In this document: piece after piece, positions 49,689-60,081 of the stretch
Layout: each line of letters starts with the position of its first letter
Position numbering within the stretch: the stretch's first letter is position 1
Position numbers and translations under genes: made by a program
Notes under the pieces: model-generated
What the model saw: the letters and a program-made list of their open reading frames with translations, nothing else
Databases searched by the model: none
Told to the model about the DNA's origin: nothing
DNA from: Solanum dulcamara
Lineage: Eukaryota > Streptophyta > Magnoliopsida > Solanales > Solanaceae
Direction: 5' to 3'
NCBI RefSeq assembly: GCF_947179165.1
Contig: NC_077237.1
Coordinates: forward strand, 13,606,235 to 13,670,234
DNA length: 64,000 bases

Positions 49689-49753
49689 ATTTATCAAAAT
49701 TTATCATTCTTTATGAATAGAACACAATCATCTACGCATATCAAATTATGATA
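49689..49753. other. 65-bp sliver of copia internal DNA
   Basis: This is all that remains between two solo LTRs. Its left 5 bp (GAAGT, 49684-49688) and right 5 bp (ACTTA, 49754-49758) are the two duplications. Confidence 0.7.
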
Positions 49754-50129
49754 ACTTATGTAACACCCCAATTATTATTTTTTGTCAAGACTTGAACCAT
49801 TCTTTATATGCGTATAGACTTCTAATTGTATACATGAGTTAGGATCAATTCTTAGATATTTTAAGAGTATTAGATGTGGTTTAGGGTCATAAGGGATCTC
49901 TAACAGCAAGCCAAGTCCAAAGAATTTCTATCGACTAAGTTTTCGAATGAGCTCATATAAGAATTAACTTCAAATGACTATATCTCCTAGAATATAACGA
50001 ATTGGGTGGCATGACCTATCAACTTACAGGTCTTTGAGTAGTATTTCCAAATCCACCCAAATTATATTTTTTGGAGTTTGGAGTAAAACGTTATGATCAT
50101 TTTACTGAAGCATGTCTGAACAGCACAAT

Positions 50130-50305
50130 TTGGCGAGCTCACCAGCCAATTTGGTGACTTGCCCAATAGTTCGGTGAACCACGACCTAGCTCGCCGAATA
50201 GTGCCCGAAATCCTTCAAAAACTTTTGGATTGGGCGAGCTAAAGCACCATTTGGCGCCTCGCCGAATAGGTCGACGAGAAGACCTCCAGCTCGCCGAAAT
50301 TGCCG
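50130..50305 (+). repeat. GC-rich word array in the ACTTA solo LTR
   Basis: GGCGAGCT/AGCTCGCC and CTCGCCGAATAG recur at irregular spacing over about 175 bases, in both orientations, within AT-rich surroundings. Confidence 0.75.
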
Positions 50306-53120
50306 ACGGAATTTATTAAAAGGTGATTTTTCTCAATTTTTTAACTTAATAATATTCTTATACGTAGAGATACTCTCAAAATCCCAAATTCTCCTTCTCC
50401 CAAAGATCAACAACTTCAAGAAAGGGATTTCTCCAATATTGGGAGATCTAAAAACTCCAAATTCAAGATCTCCTTCACAAATTCATAGATGGGTTTCTCA
50501 ACTTCAAGGTACAAGGTTTCAAACCCAACACTTTTATCCAATAACTCCTAAGATTCAGGTATGTAAGGCTACTCATAACGTTGGATTGAGTTCATCCACG
50601 TGCCCCACATCTTTATTGATTCGAGTTGAGTTAAGTTTTGAGGTTCCATGAATTAAGTCCTTGAATTATCTAAATATTTTATTGAGTTTTTGTATATAAA
50701 ATCATATGTATTAATGATGTTCTTGAGATGAGTTTTCTTGAGAGTATGGATTCGTGTATTCATTCATATGAACCCAAAATGAAGTTTCATTTTGTCATAA
50801 TTTGTCTTGAGGTTGAGATTGATGGTTTTCATGTATAAATAAAAATATTGTTTTAAAAGTGAGATGATGCATATTTTAATGAGTTTGATGAAATTGAACA
50901 TAGAGTTAAATGAGTATTTTGGAGCAAGATGTTTGATGATGATGTAAATGATGTCTATCTTTAAAAAGGTAAAATGATTGATGAAGAGGTAATGTTGATG
51001 ATGATGTCTTGAGATGAAGTGGATTGGAGTCTAATATGACTACATGATATAATTTGCATAATTCGATTTGATTGCAGTCTTATGAGGATTTTGAGTATAA
51101 ATGATTGTTTGAGAAGGAGTTTTAAAAAAATAATTTGTGAACGTTTTGAATAAATTATTTATGAACTATTTTGAGTTTAAAGAATGATTATTTTTATCTT
51201 TGATTTAGAAAAAGTTTAAGTATGAGTTGAGTTTGAAAAGTCTTTTAATTAATATTTCGAGCATGAGTATTTTGAGTATAAACGAGTTGAACATTTTTAC
51301 ATTAAAATGTCTATTTTGAGAATGAGTTGAGGGGTTAACATTATGTTTTAAATGCATTTAATATTTACTGCATTCATTGAGTTAAGATTATATCAAATTT
51401 AAAGAGAAGAGTTTGATGATTGAGATGAGTTGATTTTGAAAAAAGGTCCAATGAGACCAGATTGATTGAGTTTTGAAAATAGTCCAATGAGAATAAATGA
51501 GTTGATTTGAAACTAAGTCCAAAAGAGACTAAATGAGTATTTTACTCACCTGATAGATATGAGCATATTAAGTCTTAGGAGGAGTATCGAGCACCGAATT
51601 GGGATTGAACCATTAAAGTCGGATGTTTCCCTATTTCATTATCCTGAAATGATAGGACTTGATTGATTGATGGATCCATGATTGGTTGTTTCGTTCATAC
51701 CTTGGCAAAGTATTGAACGGACATGGAAACAACGTCGGTTTGTTGTACATCACTGGTTCATAGGTGATGGTTGTCGGTTAGAGAAACTCCCAAATTGAGT
51801 GTACTGTGCATGATATGATTGGTTTGATTGAGATTGTAGATCATTGAGTTGAATTGTAAAACATTGCTAAATTCTAATTTGTATAATTGTTGATTCGAGT
51901 CCTTTGAGTTTATTATTGAATTGATTGAATACTTGGTTGATTGGTTTGATTGGTATTGTAGATGATTGTTATGCCCTATTTTTAACCGAGGTTAGATATA
52001 AAGCACAACATATGGACTCTGAAAAAGATTAATTATTGTATGGAGTCGCCACCTAATTTATTTAGGAAAATAAGGAAAACCTATTTGAATGCATGACGTG
52101 TATGACTCACGTTTCAATCTGCGAAAAACCAGTTTAGATTCTAGGTAAGAGTTCACATTATTCCAAAGGGAAGGTGTTAGGCATCCTTCGAAATCCACAA
52201 AATGTGGTACCCAGCTAGACTTAATTCATCAAAAAGGGAGGAGATCAAAATTATTATTTGCAAGTATAACAAACATATATATAAAAATATATACACTAAA
52301 ATTGTATAAGAATATATGTATAAAAAAAAGTATGTACTAAGTAAGTAAAGTATATTATCACCAATTATGTGTAGAAAAATATGAGAAAGGTATATGTATA
52401 TAAAAAGATAGTTTTTATGCAATATTAAAAGAATAGCCATTTATTCATATGAACAAAGAACTCTTTTATCATATGAAAAGAAAAATAATTTTGAATATCA
52501 TTTGCAGTATCTCCGAATACATGTACAGACACTTGGTAAAATATTAATAATGAATAAATTATTATCAAAATAATTTTAAAATATGTGTGTATATATACTA
52601 CAAAACATAGAATTCTATTTTATAGTAAGCTCAAAGGCGTAACTGTAATAAGTGTTACATCCCTATTAGAACGTCATGGGGTTCGTAAAAAATCAATTCA
52701 ATTGTTCAAAAGATTTTAAAAGAAAATAGTTTAATTTAAGGAATCACCATAATTTTAGGATAATTAAAAACCAATCAATTATTTAAAAATGTCTACAAAT
52801 TCAATGGATCCTAAGTAAGGGGTTCAAGTTATTTCGAAGGGAAGGTATCAGCATCTTTCGAAATCCACAACTACAGGTCCCAGCTAAACTCAGCTTTTAA
52901 ATTGAGGAGATGAAAATATTGCGCAAATATGTAATGAAATATACATAAAGAATAAATTAAAACAATAATATAAGGAACGGCCTAATGTTTGCCTAACGTT
53001 AATAATATACACAATAATAAATTAAATATATTATTCGAACTTAATTCGAATAGCTTTCTCAGGAAGCAATTCTGAGTACCTGTAAAAGACTTAATAGAAG
53101 TGTTAGTAAAGAATAAATAT

Positions 53121-53164
53121 GATGATGATGATGATGATAATAATAATAATAATAATAATAATAA
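53121..53164. repeat. Compound microsatellite (GAT)n-(AAT)n
   Basis: Five GAT units run into about nine AAT units. It lies within LTR E. Confidence 0.95.
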
Positions 53165-54023
53165 CTAAAAATAAAATCCGTCTTATAAACATGGAAGGCC
53201 TTGGAAATCGATGGTAATTTCTTCATCGACCTATTAGGTGTAATCTCTATTTAATATGATGAATTACAATAATAATTAAAAATAATAAAATTATTTCAAT
53301 AAAATGGCGTGAAAGCCATGACAACCAATAATTGATGAAACAATCGACATAATAGAGACAACGTATAAGATATTTGAAAAGTGAAACAATAATAGCGTAA
53401 TTAATAACATAATAAGAAATACACTAGATAAAAGATGTAAAATTCAAACCAACAACAATAATTCAACAAAAAAAATAGTAACATAAACAAAATAACAAAA
53501 GAAAAGAAAAAAAACAACTAGTGAATATTTACATCATCAAACACCAACACCCACAAAAATAAAGGTACAATATGACAAAAAAAATAAGTGAGAAGATTTT
53601 ATCAATTAACTTAAACACATGATAATATAAAAAAAATAAAATAGTAATACTAAAGTTAATGACAAGTGAATCAACCTAGCTTTAGTATATCCTACATAGT
53701 CAAAAAGAATAAAAATAATAATATCAACATCCATTAAATAAGAAATCATGTATTAAAGAAAATAAATTATTACTAATCATCAATTATAATCCTTTGATGA
53801 ATAAATATAGTCAAAACAAATGAAGTTAAAATATTAGCAAAAGTAGTCAAACAAAGTTAAAAATAGATACAAGATAACTATAAATAAATAAAGTATACAC
53901 TAATCATCAATTATAATCCACCAACAAACAAAAGTGATGAATAAATATAGCCAAAACAAATGAAGTTAAACTATTAACAAAAGTAGTCAAACAAAAATAA
54001 AATAATAATTTTCACTCAACAAA

Positions 54024-54463
54024 CAATAGATATCACTAATAGAGAGATATAATGGAGACAACAATAATAAAATAAAATAAATAATAGAAACAAATCACAA
54101 TAATTATATCTATCATCAAACAAAGTATATTAAAACTATCATATCTTTTAAAACAATCAATTAAAATAATCAAAAGCAAATATATATGACAGTAGATGTC
54201 ACTAATAAAAGATATGATGGAGACAACAACAATAAAGTAAAAAAAATAATAGAAACAAATCACAATAATTATATCTATCATCAAACAAAGTAGATTAAAA
54301 CTATCATATCTTTTAAAACAATCAATTAAAATAATCAAAAGCAAATATATATGACAATAGATGTCACTAATAAAAGATATGATGGAGACAACAATAATAA
54401 GTAAAAAAAATAATAGAAACAAATCACAATAATTATATCTATCATAAAATAAAGTAGATCTAT
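54024..54463. repeat. 166-bp tandem repeat, about 2.6 copies
   Basis: Units start at 54024, 54190 and 54355 with CAATAGATGTCACTAATAAA and run through AACAAATCACAATAATTATA and CAATCAATTAAAATAATCAA. The copies are nearly identical apart from the first unit's edges. The long minus-strand frame across it (54036-54488) only reflects the repeat period and AT bias. Confidence 0.93.
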
Positions 54464-54694
54464 AAACAAGAAAAAGTAAAAACAACAATAAAAAAAATAA
54501 AAAACAAAGGAGAGATAGAGTTGTTACTTGTTAGTTTCTTACCGGATTTACCATCGCGATAGCTAGTTGTTGTTTCCTGAAGATGGAGCCACTCCGGAGG
54601 TTATTGATGTGACACTATTGGACTTTGTTTTAGCAACAAGGGAGGGGTTGCTTTGTTCTAGCTGAAAGGACAAGCTTCATTGGAGACTTTTTGA

Positions 54695-54861
54695 GGGAGA
54701 AAAAGAGAAGAGAATGGAGAGAATAGTTTGTTTATGAGGGAGAAAAAGAAAAGATAATAGAGAGAGTGGTGTTGAAAGGGAGAAAAAGAGAAGAGAATGG
54801 AGAGAATAGTTTGTTTATGAGGGAGAAAAAGAAAAGATAATGGAGAGAGTGGTGTTGAAAG
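54695..54861. repeat. 83-bp tandem duplication, purine-rich
   Basis: GGGAGAAAAAGAGAAGAGAA opens units at 54695 and 54778; the copies differ at only one or two bases, so the duplication is young relative to the LTR. Confidence 0.93.
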
Positions 54862-55130
54862 AATTTTTTTTTAAAATTTTAATTTTAGCTTGGATGAAAT
54901 CTTCTATCTTAGACTCCCTAAACAAGTTGTTTGAACAATTAATCAACCAAAAATCAAAAGTTCTTTGACTTCTTGTATTGATAAAAAAAAAAGTTCTTTG
55001 GCTTCTTATGTTAATTAAAAGAAAAGTTAATTGGTTTCTTGTGTTAATAAAAAGTTATTTGGTTTCTTGTGTTGATTAAATTGTTGAACATGAGTGAGAA
55101 ATCATTCTCAAAATGATTTAATGAGTCATT

Positions 55131-55133
<3 letters not shown>

Positions 55134-55174
<41 letters not shown>
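55134..55174. repeat. (AT)n microsatellite
   Basis: About 20 uninterrupted AT units within LTR E. Confidence 0.97.
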
Positions 55175-55179
<5 letters not shown>

Positions 55180-55639
55180 CGATATGTAACACAAAAATAA
55201 AAAAATGTAATCGATATTTTTTAAGATATATTGTATTGTAGAGAATAAATTACAGTGTTATGTTGTGTACGTTTAAAGATGATTGTAAAAATAATATGAC
55301 TATTAAAATTTTCAAATGACAATAAATTCATAAAAATCTTATTATTTACGAAATTAAGAATGTTTATCCATAAATTATTAAAAGGGAAAAATAAAATAAA
55401 AAATCATAAAAATACTAAAATAAGGATAATTATTAATAAAAAAAATAATTAAAACTAAAAAATATAAAAAAAATTATATTTTGTGTTCTTTAACGATCAA
55501 GTAGTCTGAAGACGTTAATTTTGAGTACAGAGAGCCAAAATTGGGTGTCAACAATGATGAGTCGATTGGTATAATATTTCTAAATTCTAATTCACATGTC
55601 TATTGAGTTGAGTCCTTTGACTTTATTCATTAAGTTGGT

Positions 55640-55835
55640 GATTGGATTAGATGGGATGGTATGTGATTGAATTGAATCAGATTGTATATGATTGGATTGG
55701 ATTTGATAGTATGTGATTGGATTGAGTCGGATTGTATATGATTGGATTGGATCGGACTATATATGATTGGATTGGATCGAATTGTATATGATTGGATTGA
55801 ATTAGATTGTACATGATTGGATTGGATTGTGTATT
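55640..55835 (+). repeat. Minisatellite, GATTGGATT-based
   Basis: A unit of the form TATATGATTGGATTGGATCG with changes recurs about seven times at 26-31 base spacing, in the right-hand part of the ACTTA solo LTR. Confidence 0.88.
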
Positions 55836-56639
55836 ATTGGTCTCTGTCTAAATCACGTTCTTACTTTAGACTTATGACACCTTGATTGAGTCTCTCTTAC
55901 CTTTCTGATTTGAGATATCTGAACTGGTATTATTCTACCTTGGTGCATGTTTCATTCTGCCATATTACATACTTGTATATTCCACGTACTGACGTCTATT
56001 TGGACCTGCATTATTTCATGATGCAGAGATAGGTTTAAGAGATCATCAATAGGCGCATCGTTGAGGATCTATTCACACTCAACTTATTGATAAGTCCTCC
56101 CCTACATTCGGAGGATACCACTTATGTTATTCTTGCATTGAGTTTAGTCTTTTCATTCTGATTTGAGGTAGCCATGAACCTATTATTGACACTAATTAGA
56201 TAGTAGTGATAGAGGCTTCATAGACTAGATAGTGATGGATCGATTGAGTATTTTATTTTCTTGAATTGTTCTTGTCAGATTATTTTAATGACATAGATTG
56301 GAGTTTGATTTATTAGCCCATGACCTTTCTTTCTTGAGTTAGATTGTTGATTGGGATTGCCCACTTAATTATCTCTTTATTTTAAGTCTTCTGTTGATTG
56401 AATGAATGAACGGATGTGTGATCAGGCCAAGTGGTTCGTTTAGGAGCCAATAATAGTTTCTGAGTGTCGGCCACGTCTAGGGTACCCTTCCGGAGCGTGA
56501 CAACTTAGTACCTAATTCCATGTTCATGTGCATTATTCAATCCCTTTTTTATCCAGACATATTATGCATTGCTACCACATTCACTTTAGAAAATGGAGCA
56601 AATCCAGTGGGACATGTTTCATGATATTTCAGCAAAAGC

Positions 56640-56890
56640 ATCATCACCATGGTGCATTGAGGTGCAAATCCAATGTCTTATCCATATAAGACGTGTTATT
56701 CCATAAATTGAGCGGATTTGAACCTTGACATCTTTCATCAAGGTGCACCAAGACTCAAACCTGATGTCTTACCCTCTTGGTACGATTGAACATGAATCCA
56801 TCGTCTAACCACCTTGGTGCGATTGGACATGAATCCACTGTCTTTACTCTTTTAATGCGATAGAACTTCAATCCATCGTCTTACTCTCAT
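56640..56890. repeat. ~37-bp diverged tandem repeats in copia internal DNA
   Basis: CTTGGTGCGATTGGACATGA followed by ATCCA.TGTCTTAC recurs about six times with rising divergence leftward. It lies between the ACTTA solo LTR and the copia 5' LTR, in the leader or gag position. No function inferred. Confidence 0.7.
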
Positions 56891-57452
56891 ACATAATAGA
56901 CCAAAGTTTGATAGAAGCTCATTCTTGAGACTTTAAACTATATATTACCACCGTTAGTTATTAACTTAAACATGAATGAGTAATGTGCATCTTTTATGAA
57001 TAAATACATTTAAAAATCTAGTTACAACTTCTAGATATCATAAAAATATTTTAACATGAAAATCTACATGGCATCAAACTATGTAACCTTTATTTGCCGT
57101 CAAATTTAGACACATCAGAACAGATCATAATCATCTCATTATATATGACGAAACTAAATATTTACAACAAGATGGTTAGAAGTTGTGTAATAGTTAACTT
57201 ACTTGCCGTGATAAAAGAAAGTAATGTTTTTCCTTTTTAGTTGTCAATGGTTGTTGCAAATCTCCATATCAGAGACGAAAGGAATAAAATTAATACGATA
57301 TGACTTACCGGGGAGCATATTTTTCACTTTACGGAGGTGTTTCACTTCTCACAGTTAACACGATCCATTGACCATACTATTTTAAGAACAAAGGGGAGTA
57401 ATTGTTAAATCATACCGTTGGGACTATCCAATTTAGTACAGTGTTGATAACG

Positions 57453-57655
57453 TGTTATGAAACTGTAAAATAAGAAGAAGAAGAAAGTAGGAAAAAAACT
57501 TGTTATTTCTCTTGATGGATATTTAAAAGTGAATTACAATGAAGGAAAATTCTTTTATTTATAGAAAAAAACTGACTTAGTCCCTTAATAAGATTTCTAA
57601 CTTTTTTTCCAAGTAATCTACATAATTTCACTAAAATATAAATATATTTATAACA
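57453..57655 (-). repeat. 5' LTR of the copia element
   Basis: TGTTATGAAAC...ATTTATAACA, 203 bp, a good match to 43109-43305 (CTTGTTATTTCT, AGTGAATTACAATGAAG, TTTATTTATAG). Just left of it CAGTGTTGATAACG is the complement of a CGTTATCAACACTG primer-site-like sequence, a form I associate with some plant copia elements. Confidence 0.85.
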
Positions 57656-57836
57656 TAGAGTAATTTCTTTCTAATAGTGGTATTTCTGTTTCTACTGGCT
57701 CACAAAATACTTTTTCTTCTCAGCCAAATAACTCAAATTTTACCAAAAAAAAAATTAAAGATAAAGGTCGATGAAAAATTGCTTTAAGTTTCCCAAAAAG
57801 TTAGCTGCACATATTAGTAATAGTACTTTGTAATTA

Positions 57837-57970
57837 CTCTCTCCATCTCAATATCTGTCTAGTTTTTTTTTTCATGCTCTTTTAAAAAATATTTTATTAG
57901 AAGAGTTTTTAAATTATTTTATTTTATTTTTATTTTAAAAATTACGCTAGATAAGTTAAAATGGGGAGTG
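57837..57970. mobile_element. Stowaway-like MITE
   Basis: The left end CTCTCTCCATCTCAATATCT pairs with the complement of the right end (TAAGTTAAAATGGGGAGTG). TA precedes the left end. About 134 bp, no coding. Confidence 0.72.
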
Positions 57971-58009
57971 ATTGATTGATTAATTATGAATGAGGATATT
58001 CGGTATAAG

Positions 58010-58250
58010 GTAGCAATGATTTTGTGATGGACAAGATGAATAAAATCAGATTGAAATGGTTTGAACATGTGAAGAGGAGATGCGTTACAGTTAGGAGGTA
58101 CGAGAAATTGGTTATAGTAGGTACGCGAAGAGGTAGAAATAGACCGAAGAAGTATTGGAGAAAAATAATTAGAAAAGACATGACCCAACTTTAATTTATC
58201 GAAGGTATGACCTTTAGATAGAAAGTGCAGAAGACGTTTACTAGGGTAAA
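58010..58250 (+). pseudogene. LINE reverse-transcriptase C-terminal remnant
   Basis: The plus strand from 58029 reads DKMNKIRLKWFEHVKRR, then VRRYEKLVIVGTRRGR and NRPKKYWRKIIRKDMTQL, followed by a stop and decayed codons. LRWFGHVxRR...RGRPKKxWxEVI..D is the hallmark tail of plant LINE-type (RNA-directed DNA polymerase) ORFs that are abundant in Solanaceae. Only this tail is present, as in 5'-truncated LINE copies. No polyA tail or target duplication identified. Confidence 0.82.
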
Positions 58251-58334
58251 AAGTTAATTAGTAGTGTAGTGTTATCTTACTTTCAAAGAGTTTAGGCTTT
58301 TAGTATTTTGTCGTTATACTAGTTGTATTACTAT

Positions 58335-58980
58335 TAGGGGTGTACATGGACCGCATTGGTTCGGATTTTTCACAAACCAAACCAAATCATTTGTGTCGGG
58401 TTATTAAATCTATAAACCAAACCAAACTAATAAAAATTGAATTTTTCGATATCAATTTTTCTCGGGTTTTCGGGTTTTTTTTTGGGTTTCTCGGGTTTTT
58501 CGGATTTTTTGGGATTTTCATAATATCTAATAAAAAGCACAGAGCAGTGCTTCTTAAAAAGAGTTCTAGTACAAAATATCAACATATAAGATGGACGCAG
58601 AATACTATTTGAAGTTTTAACTTTATAATATAACTTTATAAGATGAGTTTTTTTTGTATATTATTTAGATGAGCTTCTCAAGTCCAAATCTAAATGCAAG
58701 AAAGAAAACAAAAATTATGAAAAAATTTTAAAAAATATTTATAAATTACATTTTAATAAATATTTTTATGTATAACATAATTTAAAAATAGTATATCTAT
58801 AATCTGGTCGGTTTGGGTTCGGTTTGACTTTTTTAGTTAAAACTAAACCAACCCTATAATGGTCGGGGGTTTTTCCAAACACCAAACCAAGTCAAATCAA
58901 ACCACTAGTCGGTTTTTTTTTCCGGTTTGGTTTGGTTTGTCGGTTTGGTGCGGTTTATCGGTTTGCCCTGTACAGCCCTA
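58335..58980. mobile_element. Non-autonomous hAT element with perfect 8-bp target duplication
   Basis: Ends TAGGGGTGTACA and TGTACAGCCCTA are inverted copies. ATTACTAT flanks both sides exactly (58327-58334 and 58981-58988), the 8-bp duplication of hAT elements. Sub-terminal GGTTTGG / CCAAACC words are dense on both ends (58370-58430, 58800-58970), as expected for transposase binding arrays. The 646-bp body has no transposase. Confidence 0.95.
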
Positions 58981-59160
58981 ATTACTATAATACTTTATTA
59001 TAATATCTATCAATTGTGTTTTGATTATCACGCTACCCTTGTTAGTTGCTATATTATTTACATAATTTTCTTCTTCTTTATACTTGAGTTTGCTGTATTT
59101 GAGTCGAAGATCTTACAAAAATAGTCTCTTTATGTTTGCGAGGTGATAGTTACATCCACA

Positions 59161-59364
59161 GATAATAGTTTTTTTTCGGTTTCTCATTCGATATTCAAAG
59201 CCCGTAGAACCCCAACTAAATTCGAATCATGCTCTGCAGGGCTCATTTTGGATTGAAGGGGGGGACTCCCAACTTAATTTTTTCAATACTCAAAAGTCAA
59301 ATTCAAAATCTGATAAAGCAGTCTTACTACTTTACCACAACCTATGTTGATATCCTAAGATAGT
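59161..59364 (-). mobile_element. Solanaceae-type SINE, diverged
   Basis: The plus strand reads GATATTCAAAGCCCGTAGAA, TCTGCAGGGCTCATTTTG, and then CTTACTACTTTACCACAACC, the reverse complement of a common Solanaceae SINE as I recall it. AGTTACATCCACA (59148-59160) and AGTTACATCTACA (59365-59377) flank it, 12 of 13 matching. Its box region is eroded. Confidence 0.82.
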
Positions 59365-59397
59365 AGTTACATCTACACTCTATCCTCCGACTCTTAA

Positions 59398-59725
59398 CAC
59401 TTTGTTTGGATGGTTGTTATTCGTTGTATTGTATTGTATTGTTAGTTTAAATACAATGTTTGTTTTGATTGTTATTTAAATTTTATTGTATCGTATTGTT
59501 AAATCCATCGTTAGGTAAAGACGAAAAGACCCATTTTATGTAGATTGATTTGGTGTGTTCGTGTTGTTACCTTAATATTTTCTTCTTATTTATTATTTAA
59601 TAATTATTTTTCCTCTATTACCTACATTTTCATAGTACCTCTACCCTATAACCTACTTTTCATATAAGATTTATATTCAAATTATGAATATATGACATTA
59701 TATAACGATATTTCCAAACAAAGCG
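59398..59725. mobile_element. MITE with TTTGTTTGGA ends
   Basis: CACTTTGTTTGGATGGTTGT on the left and the complement of CGATATTTCCAAACAAAGCG on the right form imperfect terminal repeats. 328 bp, no coding. No clear duplication. It ends about 160 bases upstream of the TATA box of the protease gene. Confidence 0.72.
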
Positions 59726-59885
59726 TATCGGTATATGTCCATTATATAGATTCCCACCACAATGCTGAGTGGCCCGCGTGATCTCCATCTTCGTCTTCTT
59801 TCTTACTCTTCACCCTTTCTACTTTCCTCTCTTCACTTCCCCAAAAAATCTACTTCTCTCTCACACAAACACCTATAGATATAGT

Positions 59886-59898
59886 GTATATATATATA
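59886..59898 (+). promoter_or_regulatory. TATA box and pyrimidine-rich leader of the protease gene
   Basis: TATATATATATAC lies about 190 bases before the chosen ATG, with a CT-rich stretch upstream (59780-59865) and a GA-rich run AGAGAGAGAGAC (59959-59970) downstream. The exact start of transcription is not visible. Confidence 0.5.
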
Positions 59899-60081
59899 CA
59901 CAATCACCCACCTACCCCATAGCCATTAATATCCCTTTACTCTGTAAATATATCTAGCACAGAGAGAGAGACACCTAGCTATATACACATTTATTTATTC
60001 TACAATTTCTGATGAAGAACACTTTTCTAAACTAGATCTTGGGTAAGTGGGTGTGTGTTTAGTTCAGTTATTGTGATTCAA

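Larger units (their letters stand above)
51967..55553 (-). repeat. LTR-like insertion of 3.6 kb (family E), ATGAT target duplication
   Basis: TGTTATGCCC...GGGTGTCAACA, flanked exactly by ATGAT (51962-51966 and 55554-55558). On the minus strand it begins TGTTGACACCCAATTTTGGC, a start I associate with Solanaceae gypsy LTRs. No protein motif is found, so a very long solo LTR is likeliest. A block AAGGGAAGGT..TCGAAATCCACAA occurs twice (52167 and 52837), so its right part contains an imperfect ~670-bp duplication. Superfamily not proven. Confidence 0.8.
49759..56502 (+). repeat. Solo gypsy-type LTR, ACTTA target duplication, split by another LTR
   Basis: TGTAACACCCCAATT...CCGGAGCGTGACA, flanked exactly by ACTTA (49754-49758 and 56503-56507). 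After removing 51967-55553 and one ATGAT it is about 3.15 kb. Its 3' end resembles LTR A (GGTACCC..CGGAGCGTGACA, and the TGATGCAGA..TAGGT / GGCGCATCGTTGA block). A word array with GGCGAGCT and CTCGCCGAATAG lies at 50130-50305, before a TTCTTATACGTAG stretch. Confidence 0.92.
43109..57655 (-). mobile_element. Ty1/copia-type element, decayed, split by nested insertions
   Basis: Short LTRs of about 200 bp at 43109-43305 and 57453-57655 share TGTTATGAA...TTTATAACA and most bases between. The coding remnant at 43525-43725 is copia RNase H, placed at the 3' end in minus orientation as expected. Internal copia DNA is in four pieces: 43306-44869, 47205-47584, 49689-49753 and 56508-57452, only about 3 kb in sum, so much of pol is deleted. 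Flanks are GAGAG (43104-43108) and TAGAG (57656-57660), 4 of 5 matching. Confidence 0.82.

Noticed and set aside
54036..54488. 150-codon open frame on the minus strand
   Set aside because: It follows the 166-bp tandem repeat and consists of AT-biased hydrophobic residues repeated with the same period; no family resemblance.
58340..58612. 90-codon frame, phenylalanine- and glycine-rich
   Set aside because: It is the GGTTTGG/TCGGGTTTT sub-terminal part of the hAT element read as codons.
59769..59957. 62-codon frame upstream of the protease
   Set aside because: Pyrimidine-rich promoter and leader sequence; it covers the TATA box.
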